NCBI GenBank assembly: GCA_929113105.1
Contig: OV816028.1
Location: 82,254,138-82,318,137, forward strand
Origin: Agrypnus murinus
Lineage: Eukaryota; Arthropoda; Insecta; Coleoptera; Elateridae
Length of the DNA stretch: 64,000 nt
Direction: 5' to 3'
Notes under the pieces: model-generated
Told to the model about the DNA's origin: nothing
Seen by the model: the letters and a program-made list of their open reading frames with translations, nothing else
Database searches by the model: none
Position numbers and translations under genes: made by a program
Shown: piece after piece, positions 25,004 through 36,969 of the stretch
How the letters are laid out: every line of letters begins with the position of its first letter
How positions within the stretch are numbered: position 1 is the stretch's first letter

Positions 25004-27374
25004 TAACTATTTGTAATAGAAAAGAATTTCGCTGATCCGTATTTTAATATTGAAAATGATAAATATGCAGCCATAATCTCTGCAAATATAGCCACAGCAG
25101 AGCGTCCTTCGTTGGAGGAAGCAAAAAACTAATTATTTCAGATATAATCATTAGATGTACTTATCAGTATTACTAATATAACATATTTATAAATGTAACA
25201 CTTTAATTATGCGTTAAAACTAGGAGTACATGTTATGTTTAAAGTTATTTTTACTTTTTTATAACTTATATAAATATTTAATTAACACAAAATATTAAAA
25301 AAAACATTCCTTTTTCTTAATCAAAATAATCTGGACCTTCCCCTTCTGCAGGACGAAACCGTGTATACACATCATTATCTTCGGGATATTCGCTTATTTC
25401 TGAAACGACTCAAGCAGCTATTACCTTCCTTTTATTTTTTCCCAAAGACAACCAAGAATTTTCCCAATAAACAAATAATAAGTTTATATGATATATGCCG
25501 CCACTAACGATTTCTTAATTCGGTAAGACGTTTTCTATTAGTTTGATCCGCTCGTAATAGCATCTGGTAGCGAGAAGCTTGCAAAGTGTCTAGATTTAGC
25601 ACTATACACTATGAAAAGATTCCTGCAAAATTATACACTAACCCCGACTTTGAAATTGGAAATTTCATTTGTATCCACACATCAATGGTGATTCATAATT
25701 TGTACCCATAGAAACTCAAAATTTGCAATTACTCCAGGCGACGTTTCCGATTCTAATATTGTCTTCGTCTTGTGATAAATCTTTAAACGATGCCTCCAAA
25801 TCATTCAAAGTGTTTAAATGCATATGGTGCAATTTTATCCATTCAATATTAATACACTGTATCAATAAAAATTGCAATAAATCCTTAAATAAACTAGAAC
25901 TAAACCCTATACGTATAGCAAGTGCTTCTGTCGCAGGCACGCGTGACGCCACACGGCCGCGTTCGAGTCAAGCGACAACGGGTTTACAATACCTTTAATA
26001 GTCCAGGTCATTTATGTCAAATACTCTTATGAGAAAATCTAAGTACTTATCTTGATTCGGAATTTTTATATCGTACCCTTGAAAAAATTTTGTGAATGCA
26101 CTACTGGAAAAGCAAAAGTTCTTTATTTACCTAAGCTTGCTAGATAATTATGTTTGGAGATTGGAGAACCAGAAATCAAAGCCTACTAGTCGTAAATCAT
26201 TTTTCACGTTTTCTTGAAAATTTTCTTATGTAAGAGTATGAATATTTATTATGGTTGAAAAGAGCACACAATACTCTGTCGATTTCTGTAAAAAATACAT
26301 ATCAAGTAATTAAGAAAAAGTTCGATGATGTCATCACGCTCACGCCGATTTAGTAAGTACAAGATTTTCTGAACTAGAACATAGAGAATTCTATGTCTTC
26401 TATTCTTGCTACAAAGGGGGCGGTTTAAAGCAGACTGCATACAGTATAATAATCCAAAGCAACCATAGAACATGCACAAGATACAGCAGAGGTTGAAGAA
26501 AAACATAATTATATTAACTTTAAGTTGACGTAAATTCAAAAACATAAACAAAATTCACACCAAACTTCTGCCGGATGAATATGTTCGTTGCGTGCACTAA
26601 ATTCGAAATAAATGTATTGCCACGTTCCTGCTACCTAGCAGATAAGAAGAGGGGGAAACAAAATTTAAAAGAATTTACAATATAGTGCGATAGACAATGT
26701 CAATAGAGGATAATTAAATTTCGAATACTTTTACTCTCTAAAGCGAATCCGTAAACAATTGGAAATAAAAATGCAACAAAGATTAAACTGAAATTAACCT
26801 ATTCGAACATTTTTCTTGTTTTGAATAATGTGCAATTCAAAAAGATTATTTATTTCAGATCAGTTTTTTTTGCATTCAGCGTAAGTGAAAAGTGTTTAAC
26901 GGTCAAAATAGCTAAAAAATTCTTGGAATACCCCCATACCTCTTCAAACATATCGTGTCTTTTCTCAAATCCTCAATATTATGGAGCATAGTTCTACAAA
27001 TCCACGAGTCATTAGAGCTTATATTTTGTGCATAAAAATAATATGAATAGTTTTAAATGACAGTTGAACTTGTTTTTGCGTCCTGTTAATCACACACAAT
27101 GTCTTAACAAATAGTTAAGGGCCATAAGAATAAACTAAACTAGCATTTTGAGAACTTTTAAATTCGAAAATGCATTGGATCTCCAAAGCTACACATTTTT
27201 CATCCATAATAATGTACATAAATGTAACACAGTTATTGGCTGTTAGAGGTTTGGGCTGGATACTTAAGAGTTTGAGAATATTCTAGATGTTTCTGATACT
27301 CCTATGCGATCAGTAGGGTTTCTGTTGTGGAAATGTGTATTGATATATCAATAGATTCTTTTAGACTTTTACCC

Positions 27375-27671
27375 TTTTAATTATTTGATTATAACTACAA
27401 CATTACCTTCTTCTGCGTGCTGTGCTCTGTTGCAGAGCGTTGGCATTTCCCTCCTATACTTTGTGTTGGGTGGACTCCGAACAACTCCTACTACATAGTA
27501 CTTGGATTTTTTTTTATTAATTTCAGTGAAATTCCCTGGTCCAAGTATACCTCGCTGGTTTGCCATTGCCTTCCGAGGGAGATGTGATTTTTAAAAATCC
27601 GGTGATACATGGGCCGGGGTTCGAACCCGGATCTCTTGATCGGTAGTCCCGCACGTAACTAACCGAGCCGC
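27375..27671 (-). mobile_element. tRNA-derived SINE, minus strand
   Basis: The minus strand starts with a tRNA-like head at 27671-27608: A-box-like CTCGGTTAGTTACG and a good B box GGGTTCGAACCCC. The body contains GGAAGGCAATGGCAAACCA, a motif common in SINEs, and ends in an AT-rich tail near 27375. Confidence 0.7.
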
Positions 27672-27799
27672 AATCGTTCTCAATATACGTGTCTCAATAT
27701 ACATTACGTGTATGTAAATTGAAGTGACCGTAACGAAGTACTGCATCAAGCATTTCTGGCTATGGATTTCTATTTGGCAGGCTATGATGTTCCTGATAA

Positions 27800-27970
27800 G
27801 AAAAGTTGTGGCTCAGACAGGCCCGGGTTCAATTCCCACCCGGACCATGCTTCGAATTTTTATGATCTTTATGACAAATCACTGAGGTATACAGGAGATT
27901 TTCTCCTAAATGAAGTGTCTACGGATACTTTATTGGTTCGGAGCCCACCTAAAACTGAAGGATGCCCTTA
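27800..27970 (+). mobile_element. tRNA-derived SINE-like repeat, plus strand
   Basis: GTGGCTCAGACAGGCCCGGG followed by the B box GGTTCAATTCCCACCCGG marks a tRNA-like head; the body then runs into the mariner inserted at 27973. Confidence 0.55.
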
Positions 27971-27972
27971 TA

Positions 27973-29262
27973 ACACGTCGTTCAATAAGTCCCGGGACTA
28001 ACTAAGAAAAAAACATTTTTTTCGAAAAACTTACTTTTATTCATCAACATAATTTCCTTCAAGGGCTATACAGTCATTCCACCGCTTTTCTAACTTTTCA
28101 ATACCGTTCTTGTAAAACGATTTGTCCTTGTCCTCAAAATGAGCCTCAGTTGCAGCGATGACTTCCTCATTCGAGCCAAATCTTTTTCCTTGCAGCATTT
28201 TTTTAGATCAGCAAACTGCCAGTAGTCGCTCGGAGCCAGATCTGGAGAGTATGGTTGGTGGGGAAGCAAATCGAAGCCCAACTCGTTCAATTTGGCCATT
28301 GTTTTGACTGACTTGTGGCACGGTGCATTGTCTTGATGAAAAATGATTTTTTCTACTTCATGTGCGGTCGTTTTTTTGCGATTTCGTCCTTCAAACGCAC
28401 CAGGAACTCAATGTAGTAGTCGCTATTGATGGATTTTCCCTGTTGAAGGTAGTCGATGTAAATTACACCTTGCGCATCCCAAAAAACTGATGCCATGACT
28501 TTGCCAGCTGACTGTTGCGTTTTTGGACGCTTCGGACGGCTTTCACCGGTTGCACGCCACTCAGATGACTGCCGCATCGACTCTGGAGTGAAATGGTGGA
28601 TCCATGTTTCGTCCATTGTCACATACCTACGCAAGAATTCCTTTTTATTGCGAGTAAGCAGTGACAAACAGCTCGTTGAATCGTCGACTCGTTGTTGCTT
28701 TTGTTCCATTGTGAGGAAACGCGGCACCCATTTGGAACAGACTTTTTTCATGCCCAACTTTTCTTGTAAAATCGTCCACGCACTTCCAGTTGATATGTTC
28801 ACCAACTCAGTAATCTCACGAACTTTCACTTTGCGGTTATCCATCACGATTTTAAAACTTGTTTCACATTTTCTGCAGTAACTGCTTCATTTGGCCTACC
28901 CGAGCGTTCCGCATCATTTGTATGCGTGCGACCGCGCTTAAAATCAGCATACCACCGGCAAATGGTTGTTTTCGACGGGGCAGAGTGCGGATAACGTTTT
29001 TCAATCCATTGCTGAGCTTGCACGCTATTCTTTCCCATTAAAAAGCAATGTTTTATCAATACACGAAATTCGTTTTTGTCCATTTTTTCTACAAATGCAA
29101 AAGTAGCGTCAGTTTCACCACGGTAACTTTGCTGTTTATGATCCGATTGACGTGAAAATCAGACACGTGTCATTTGAAGGTTAGATCTTTCGGAAAACGA
29201 AGTCGAGTTGATATTACTAACGCCATCTGTGGGTTAGTCCCGGGACTTATTGAACGATGTGT
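27973..29262 (-). mobile_element. Irritans-type mariner transposon, full length (1290 bp)
   Basis: Terminal inverted repeats ACACGTCGTTCAATAAGTCC at the left and, reverse complement, ACACATCGTTCAATAAGTCC at the right, extending to about 29 bp. They are flanked by TA on both sides (27971-27972 and 29263-29264), the standard mariner target duplication. Full length with both ends, but the transposase is disrupted. Confidence 0.95.
28090..29083 (-). pseudogene. Mariner transposase, broken
   Basis: Starts MDKNEFRVLIKHCFLMGKNS. The first helix-turn-helix part ends at a one-base indel near 28845; the frame resumes at MDNRKVKVREITELV. Asp 1 is in TMDETWIHHF. A stop and a one-base indel near 28350 precede FHQDNAPCHKS (Asp 2) and YSPDLAPSDYW (Asp 3, 34-residue spacing). 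The C-terminus is also frameshifted. The three catalytic Asp codons survive but no continuous frame does. Confidence 0.9.
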
Positions 29263-29264
29263 TA

Positions 29265-31804
29265 CTTGTGTATATTGGACGGTTCCCATTCTGTGCGGTC
29301 ACAGAATGGGTATAGAAAGGGAATCAGCGAATCGCCAACGTCCTAAATGTAGGACCCGGCACTCTAAAAGACAGAATGATGACCCATGCAGTCGATTTCA
29401 TGATTATTACGAAGAAAGCTACACGCAAAGAACGAATACCTACAGTTACATCACAAAAATAATAAAAACAATAACCTTGCTCGAACGTCAGCGAATCCTA
29501 CAGGGCCTTCTTTAGCATGAGCGAGGCCCTGGATTAAACAACGCCCTAGGGGAGCATGGAGCAAACAATGGGGCCATTTAGACGAGGATCATGAAGCTAT
29601 CAATATTTCTCTACTTTTTCCTTTCTCTGGCTCTTTTGTTCTCCAATGCGGAATACTAATATCTAAAGCTCGCTATACTCCGCAAGGCCGCGGTTGGCAC
29701 TTTAATTAACCACTAACCTATGGGTTCATTTCATCAAGTCATCAAGTATATGACCGTGTAAAAGAGATAAGCAACAGCTGCTTTGTTAATAGAATGTAGT
29801 GCAATGAACTATAGAATGCAGGTGTGCAAGCATTACATTTTTAAGCACCTAACTGTCCCTTACCCGTTAAATGATCTCACGGACTATGTCCTATATGTCA
29901 TCCCCGTTCGTGCCCAAGGCCCATTGCATGGCCCATTATAACCACCTGTGACCAAATATATCCTAGCCTGACCAAATATATCCTAGCCTGTCCTCGCCAA
30001 ATCCGTTTCATCGATCATCGGACGTTGTCCGCGGGCACGATTCGGATTTTCCCGCTAAATCAGACTGCCCGTACACATCTACACTAAATACCTAGACGTC
30101 TAGACATTTTGTAAATTTCCCGAGACAATGATAAAATAATAAGACTGTAGGAAATTTGAAAACAATAACTTTCATAACACTTTTAATTAATTATTTCAAA
30201 TTGAAGTAAGCCAGATTTTATATGAAATATTTAATTGTGATCATTTATGTATATTATATATTACTAATTATTCATTAGTTAAACGAATTAGCAATATTAG
30301 GTAAGCCTAATATTGCTAATTGCTAATTCGTTATACATATTGCAAAACTATCATAATGCACCCAAGCAAGAGTACGATAGCGTTATTTTAACGCCATGGT
30401 CCACTTACTTTCCAGCCTATGACCATGAACCCCCTTTTCGGAGTCTCGAGATACGCTGAATGAACGCACAAATGCTAATTCAAATGCTGCCAGTACACTC
30501 TGGTAGGAGTGAGGTTACTATCCATCCTCTACTAGCTCTCCTGGCTAGTACATCCGTCGGGTTCCTTTCCTAAGAGATAGGCCCATAGTCCAGCTTCGGA
30601 TTTTCTACACACGTAGCAGGATCATTTCCCGATCTGATACAACCTCCATGTGGCTAGGCTTGGATGGTAATGCCACCCCGGTCTACAAGTTATGGAGCCT
30701 GGTATGCCTGTCAGTATCCCTGCAGTGCTTGCCTCTTGTCCCTGTCAATGCTTTTTTTAATTTCACCAAAGCAGAATCCTGGTATGCACCAGTTAAGCTG
30801 AAGTGAGTTAAGCGTAAGAGGCTGTATATCCGAGTCAACACCCCTTAAATGCAGTGGCTGTCGACGATTTATGTGGGTTATACGACTGGAATTGCACAGT
30901 CATAGCATGATCCACATACTTTCGTGTCCGAACACATCTACCTGGTGGCATGCAGTTTCCCATTAGTCAGGACTTACCGCCACTTCATTCGGAATAAACC
31001 TCACTTGATTCCTCCATCAGACCAAGATTGTGGCAAGAATCAATTCCACCTACACCGGTATTCAGGTATCAGAGTTTCTTTTTCAACTTTAATGAGTATT
31101 TCGTCGAGAAACACTTTCGTGAATCTCTTACCACACATTACTTACTTTCTGACTGTATCGTCGGGCAGGTACCTCCTTCGTCTCGGATACTAGTGAGCCA
31201 ATTTATCCGACATCTCTAACGACGACCTGGCTAACCACTTCCAGATCTCGTTTCAGAGCCTAGTTGAAACTGACCTCGGACCCTTCTAGCGACTTCCTGT
31301 GGCACGTTTCCATTCTAAACCTGGGATTGCCTACAGTCAGTTCTAAGGGTCAACGCCGTGTGGTCTGCACTCAGGCTAGTCTCGTATACTTGTCACGTCC
31401 GATACCTCGAGCGACTGCCCAGGCCTCTGTCATCTTGCGATTAGTCTCTGATACTAGCCATGCCTGACACTTCGAACGACTGCCCGGTCGTTCACTAGTT
31501 TAGGTTTATACAGTTAGAACATGTATAAAGACGGCACTAGAAGCCTAGAAAAGAAAATGAATCTTCCGAAAATTCGCCGTTAAAGAGAAGCTCTTGCTTT
31601 CCCGACAAAATAATTTGCCGAAAAATTAGGGGCGGAAAATACGCGTACGTAGATTGTTGGGTAAAATATAGTAAGTATGAAGAGCAATAATATTTAAATT
31701 TATTCGGCACCCTTGGAGTATTGGCGCCCTGGTTTCTATGCCACTTGTACTCTCAGGTAGGCACGGCCCTGGTGTTTACAAAACTTATTACGAATTATTA
31801 TTAA
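29265..31804. other. GC-richer segment, old repeat of unknown type
   Basis: Base composition is clearly higher in GC than its surroundings. It includes a 20 bp tandem duplication (ACCAAATATATCCTAGCCTG at 29951-29990), a hairpin ACGAATTAGCAATATTAGG at about 30280-30335, and loosely repeated GAACGACTGCCCGG-like words at 31360-31500. No frame has a recognisable domain. The shift in composition suggests decayed transposon sequence. Confidence 0.45.
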
Positions 31805-32103
31805 CACTAGCGTAACAAACCCGCCCAGTCAGTCTCCATGGGTCAGTGGATAGATATTACCTATAGAGACAGAAGTGAGTGTGGTTGACCCAACCGAAAA
31901 AAGGTGTGTTGACCGAAGCTAGAGACGGTGGTGCTTTCTTATGTTGTGGCTCTCCGTCTTATTTTCTTATTTTGCGCCACCGTCTCTAGCTTCGGCCGTC
32001 CCACTTTTTTTCGGTTGGGTCAACCACACTCACTTCGGTCTCTACAGATCATTTCTACCCACTGACCCATGGAGACCGACTGAGCGGGCTTGTTACGTTA
32101 GTG
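31805..32103. mobile_element. Foldback element, arms about 140 bp
   Basis: Left arm 31805-31945 (CACTAGCGTAACAAACCCGC...) and right arm 31968-32103 are close reverse complements separated by about 22 bp. The arms contain GTTGACCCAACCGAAAAAA and CCGAAGCTAGAGACGGTGG. Non-coding. Inserted 410 bp before the last MARVEL exon. Confidence 0.85.
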
Positions 32104-32517
32104 ATGACTAACTCGCGACACCAAACTGTCTCTGAAAGAGCCAGTTAACCTCTAATGTCCTCTTCCGTCTCCTCCTCTTCCGTCTCCTTCTCTCACTCAT
32201 GAATTAAAAGAAAAAAACTCGACAAAATCGATTCCGACATCCCGATTCGTGACGCCAGGCGGGTATTAGCTTCAAAATGAGACCACTCACAGCTTTCAAA
32301 GTGGTCTGTGGGCTGAGAAAAGGGACATGCAGCTTTGTCTTCGTGAATTAGTATATTTTCAGATAATATTTTCTATTTTAATTTAGTTGCACTGCTATTT
32401 TAAGAGTTTGTTTTAGAATTTGTTAAGATTTCTAATTGCTATTTTTTCATCATTTCTACTTTAAGTCTCTATTTTCAATTTTGGTAATCTAATACAATTT
32501 AATTTTCTTTGTTTCAG

Positions 32518-32592
32518 GTATTTGGATTTATGGCAGCGATATTATATGGTTTAGACGCATATCATAAATTTAGATTGGTAACGACTGCGTAA
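32518..32592 (+). CDS. MARVEL-domain protein, last exon with stop
   Basis: Acceptor TTTCAG at 32512-32517, then VFGFMAAILYGLDAYHKFRL VTTA and TAA. This is the fourth membrane helix and the short basic cytoplasmic tail expected for the family, in phase 0 with the exon ending at 19467. Confidence 0.88.
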   Translation, partial: VFGFMAAILYGLDAYHKFRLVTTA

Positions 32593-32793
32593 CTTCTACC
32601 ACATTTTTTTAGAAATAACGTATTAATTTACTTTATGGTTATCGCGAGGAAACAGACACTTCGGTTCATCGTGTTACACTAAAAGCCAGTTTGATTTTTT
32701 GTATATAACTTAGGTAATAATTTTCAAGTACAGTCTGTATGTTACACATGTCGTGTTTTTATAATTTATACGTTTTTATACATTTTATTTATA

Positions 32794-32799
32794 AATAAA
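32794..32799 (+). terminator. Poly(A) signal of the MARVEL gene
   Basis: AATAAA about 200 bp downstream of the stop codon, followed by a T-rich stretch. It is the first good signal after the CDS. Confidence 0.6.
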
Positions 32800-34190
32800 A
32801 TGTTTTTTATTTAACAATCTTTCAATTAATTATATTAGTCTTATACGTTCTAGTGGCCAAGCAAATATAATTTTTGATATACGTCGGATGGATTTCATCG
32901 ATTCTATTGGGACGCCCTAAAGATTGATCTGCACTCTCGCGGCAAGTTGTTAAAATAAATTATGCAGTAGCTCTGTTGCAATATGTATGATTACCAGTAC
33001 AGTAAACATACTATTGAGAGGAATCTATGGATGATAACTCCATTTTATTTCTACACGAATATTAAATTAACCTGTCAAAATTACAATCACCATTAAAATA
33101 AAACTACGTCATCAACTACCGCATATGAAGAGATTTTGATGTTGTGCAACGCCATCTATATCTTATGATGCGTCCCAGTAATTTTTTTTTCGGAAATAAA
33201 GGAAACCAGTATACAGAGTGCGTAGGCAGTGATACAAACGAATTATCATTTCTTACATTTTTATCTATCAATATTAAATTCAAATGATGATCAAAATAGA
33301 CTACTAAGAACTACTCAACTGGAGTAGTGAAAATCCCAAAAGTAATAAATCCTGGTATGCACATCTGCCAAGACGTAAAAAGAATAAAACGCAACGATGT
33401 ACGCATAAAAGCGGAAAGCAGCAGCATTTTGAAAAAGTAAAAACAATATAAAACTCTTCATTTACATGTACACACGCTCAATACTCGACATTGGATAATG
33501 CCTGGAAAAATACTCATAACTAGGACGGCGTGATAAAAATGTCCCAAACCCGAAATTTATTTTTTAACGGGCATTGCGCATTAGAAATAGTACTCCAAAT
33601 CATTCTCGGCGTATATTCTCCGAATAAGCAAACCTAGTTTTGCGCGTTGAACAAAATTAGTTCTGCGTCGTATTCGGCGCAGTGAATTTGTTCCTTCCGA
33701 AAAATAAACAGCCATCACTCTACGTACATTCAAATAAATAGATTACTTATTTATTTTTATTAACTATGCATGTTTTCTCTCTTGTGCTTAAGTTTGTATG
33801 AAAAGTGATTTAATTTTATTACACCTTATATTGGTTAATGAAAATCACATAAAACAAGTTCTGCTCATTCAAAAATACACAAAACTTTGGACAACTTATA
33901 CTGCACAATATCCCATGAGAAATGAAATTCCAGTTTTGGGATATTTTTATTAATCAATACGTCACGAGTTTTAAACATTTTTTAAAGATATTTAATTATC
34001 CGATTTCGATTATTGAGTGTAACATATATGGTAACCAAGGTTTTGCAAATTTATGATTCCAAATTTTGTACAAAAGCTAGCATTCTCAGAACCTTAGGCG
34101 TTCATTTCCTGAGCTGACCCAAAGATCATCCCTCTCAGCTGGTAAGTCTTTAAGTATTATTCTTATTTTACTTAACTTTTGTTCCGATTA
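32800..34190. other. Intergenic, nothing recognised
   Basis: Downstream of the MARVEL gene. AT-rich, no domain-bearing frame and no strong repeat seen until the tandem repeats beginning at 34191. Confidence 0.5.
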
Positions 34191-35292
34191 TTTCCATCAC
34201 TATAGCAACACAGACAATGGTCCAATGAGAATTTGACTTTTGAACCAATCATTTTTGTTTATCTCGGATAAAAATTCGCTTCCTGTTGTAAGTGATAAAA
34301 AATTTTCTTTCCTGTTGTCACATTTGACAGTTCATTTTATCATTTAATGAAAATGACTTCGTCGAGATTTGGAAGTTCATCGGCATCGCAAATTTTTAAT
34401 AATTGCACTTTTTATAATTGCTTTAATAAATAATAGGATATTGTCGTTGTTTGTTGTTTTTTTTTGTTCTGGAAATAATCTCAACAAATATAACTCGACC
34501 TTGTTTTTTTCGATCGGATAAATTTTTTGATTTATCTACTCAAACTTTTTGTTTTTGATAAATTTACTCATTGAATTGGACATTTTTGTTCAAAGATTAA
34601 AGCCCTCCAGCTACGCTGTCGGGCTCTAATCAGAACAAAAATGTCCAATTCAAATTCGTAAATTTATCACCAAAAAGTTTTTGTAAAATAAAAAAATTTA
34701 TCCTATTAAAAAACAAGGTCTTGTTATATTATTACTGATTATTTCCATCACTATAGCAACACAGACAATGGTCCAATGAGAATTTGACTTTTGAACCAAT
34801 CATTTTTGTTTATCTCGGATAAAAATTCGCTTCCTGTTGTAAGTGATAAAAAATTTTCTTTCCTGTTGTCACATTTGACAGTTCATTTTATCATTTAATG
34901 AAAATGACTTCGTCGAGATTTGGAAGTTCATCGGCATCGCAAATTTTTAATAATTGCACTTTTTATAATTGCTTTAATAAATAATAGGATATTGTCGTTG
35001 TTTGTTGTTTTTTTTTGTTCTGGAAATAATCTCAACAAATATAACTCGACCTTGTTTTTTTCGATCGGATAAATTTTTTTATTTATCTACTCAAACTTTT
35101 TGTTTTTGATAAATTTACTCATTGAATTGGACATTTTTGTTCAAAGATTAAAGCCCTCCAGCTACGCTGTCGGGCTCTAATCAGAACAAAAATGTCCAAT
35201 TCAAATTCGTAAATTTATCACCAAAAAGTTTTTGTGAAATAAAAAAATTTATCCGATTAAAAAACAAGGTCTTGTTATATTATTACTGATTA
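34191..35292. repeat. Two near-identical 551 bp tandem repeats, each with a long palindrome
   Basis: Unit 1 is 34191-34741 and unit 2 is 34742-35292. They differ at very few bases, so the duplication is recent. Each unit ends in a palindrome whose arms run from GGAAATAATCTCAAC to GATTATTTCC, with a tip AAAGCCCTCCAGCTACGCTG TCGGGCT at 34603-34629 and 35154-35180. A third partial start (GATTATTTCC) follows at 35289. The repeats lie just upstream of the Crypton recombinase gene. Confidence 0.93.
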
Positions 35293-35546
35293 TTTCCCTC
35301 ATATATTAGTAGCCAACCAAATGTCTCAAAAATTCAAACGTCAGCCAATGACAATCGAGTTTTCCTGATAAAACGGCATGTAGCTCAATCTAATGCGAAT
35401 ATTGAAGGTGATTAAACAGCATGTAGCTTTTCGCCTGGTTACCATGGCACTCCAAACAATTTTTTCTAAAAACAAATGTCAAAAAATTAATTTGTTTGGT
35501 GTTTGTAAATTATTGCGAACTTAAAGCCGTGTCGGTATCAATACAA

Positions 35547-36135
35547 ATGAAACGGTTTGGAACAACAAACGTGGAGAATATACACCAAGCCATTGAAAAT
35601 TGTACACTAAAAAATACTAAGAAAACTCATGACTCGATATGGGCTCAGTTTATTACATTTTGCAAGGAAAGATCGTATTGCTTCAATGAAACCGCAACAT
35701 TGAAACATTTAAACAATATTTTAAAAGACTACGCTTTCAACATGAAAAAGGTCGACGGAAGCGATTACAAGGAAGGAGTAATCAAAACTATGTGGAATAT
35801 AACGGCAAAGAAGCTACAACAGTTTTATTTTGAGAACTACAATATCGTTTTTGACCCATTTAAAGATTTAGTTTTTCAACAAGCAAGAAGTGCTCGTGAT
35901 GCTAAGAGAAAAATCTTACAAAATAGTCCATCAAAAAGAAAACAAAGCGCAGCTGCATTCACTCCGACCGAGTACCAGTCCATCATAACCTCTTTTGACG
36001 AAGAAGAACCATCGGGATTGCAACAGAAATTTTATCAAATTGCTGCTGTAGAGCTGGCTTGGAGGGGCGGAGAAGCTGCTAATTGCACGATTGATTATTT
36101 TAAAGAAGAGAAAAACAATAAAGGAGAGTCAACAG
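35547..36135 (+). CDS. Crypton tyrosine recombinase, exon 1
   Basis: N-terminal part of a Crypton-type tyrosine recombinase that would cut and rejoin DNA through a tyrosine nucleophile. Residues 1-196 include an N-terminal SAM-like core-binding region (about 10-125), then the catalytic domain with the first catalytic Arg at residue 173 in ELAWRGGEA. The frame is open upstream, but the first ATG in frame is at 35547 (MKRFGTTNVENIH). The exon ends ACAG|GTTAAT; reading through gives an immediate stop, while splicing a 61 bp intron restores the frame. Two 551 bp palindromic repeats lie upstream. Confidence 0.82.
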
Positions 36136-36196
36136 GTTAATAACATCAAACAATTAGGTTAGAATGTCATTTTATTGGTTATGTTTCTGTTTTCAG

Positions 36197-36846
36197 GACG
36201 GATTGAATACAATCCTATTTTCAACAAGACATCACAAAGTGGATCACATAAATTAGCCGACTCCAAATGGCTGATACCTAACAGTGCCAACGCAAACGTT
36301 TGTCCCGTCCGATTGTTTAGAAAATTAATTTCAAAAAGAACCCCAAATATAACTTCCCGAAGGTTGTTTCTCACGTGTAATAAATACTGGACATCAACTA
36401 ACAAGAAAGCGTGGTATAAAAATTGTCCTCTAGGAAGAAATCAAATATCAAAATGGACCAAAAATGCAGCTGAAACAATTGGATTGGATACTAAGCGTGT
36501 TCGAATAACAAATCATTCTAATCGCTCAACAACCGTTAGCAATCTAGCACAACGTGGTGTTGGGGAACAACAACTTTTAAAAATTACGGGACATTCAAAT
36601 GCTCACTCAATAAAACCCTACCTACAGCTAAATATTGAGCACCACGAAAGCATTATAAATAAAATGAGAAATATTCACTCTGTGACCAGTACTGTTGATA
36701 CGAAAACGACCCCAGGTACCTCCATTATCTCCAACGTTCAAGCATCTGATAACACGATCACAACAAAAAGCAGTAATGTTGCTCCAGTGTATAACAATTG
36801 CACATTTTTCATTAACTGTTCAAATTGTAATAATAATTCAAAGTAG
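36197..36846 (+). CDS. Crypton tyrosine recombinase, exon 2
   Basis: Joined in phase after acceptor TTTTCAG. It carries the rest of the catalytic domain: H303-x-x-R306 in TNHSNRST, H329 in ITGHSNAHS and the presumed nucleophile Y338 in IKPYLQLN, the usual 9-residue spacing. With R173 of exon 1 the full R..HxxR..H..Y set is present in a 412 aa product with no stop or frameshift. The tail (about 345-412) is low complexity, rich in Ser, Thr and Asn. A poly(A) signal AATAAA follows at 36907. Related to the DUF3504/KCTD1-QRICH1 lineage of Crypton-derived domains. A domesticated host gene is possible, but the palindromic modules on both sides favour a mobile element. Confidence 0.82.
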
Positions 36847-36969
36847 TAAGTTCGTTGTTTTAGGTTATTATTATTCTTGTTTCATATATTGTCATTATTA
36901 TTTGTTAATAAATAATAAATGTTTATACTGATTGTTTTGTTATTTGGGAAATAATCTTGACATAAACCC

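Larger units (their letters stand above)
24499..25954 (+). mobile_element. THAP-coding inverted-end element (P-like?), degenerate
   Basis: Imperfect inverted ends: GTGTGACGTCAAGCGTGCCC at 24501 and, reverse complement at the right, GTGTGGCGTCACGCGTGCCT. Between them lie a strong stem-loop (24648-24799) and a THAP coding remnant. The remaining minus-strand frames (for example the one ending PAEGEGPDYFD near 25320) are not recognised. Confidence 0.55.
19468..32517 (+). other. MARVEL gene intron 3 (13 kb), transposon-filled
   Basis: Holds two mariners, two THAP-coding inverted-repeat elements, SINE heads and palindromes, listed separately. 19500-20723 has no recognised gene; an open frame at 19937-20227 has no domain I can name. 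26000-27370 is AT-rich with nothing recognised. Confidence 0.75.

Noticed and set aside
25716..25998. Overlapping frames on both strands at the right end of the THAP element
   Set aside because: They run through the inverted terminus; mirrored open frames here are probably a by-product.
26249..26551. 100-codon minus-strand frame
   Set aside because: Cys- and Phe-rich, no known motif; treated as chance.
28495..28881. 128-codon plus-strand frame inside the second mariner
   Set aside because: Antisense shadow of the transposase.
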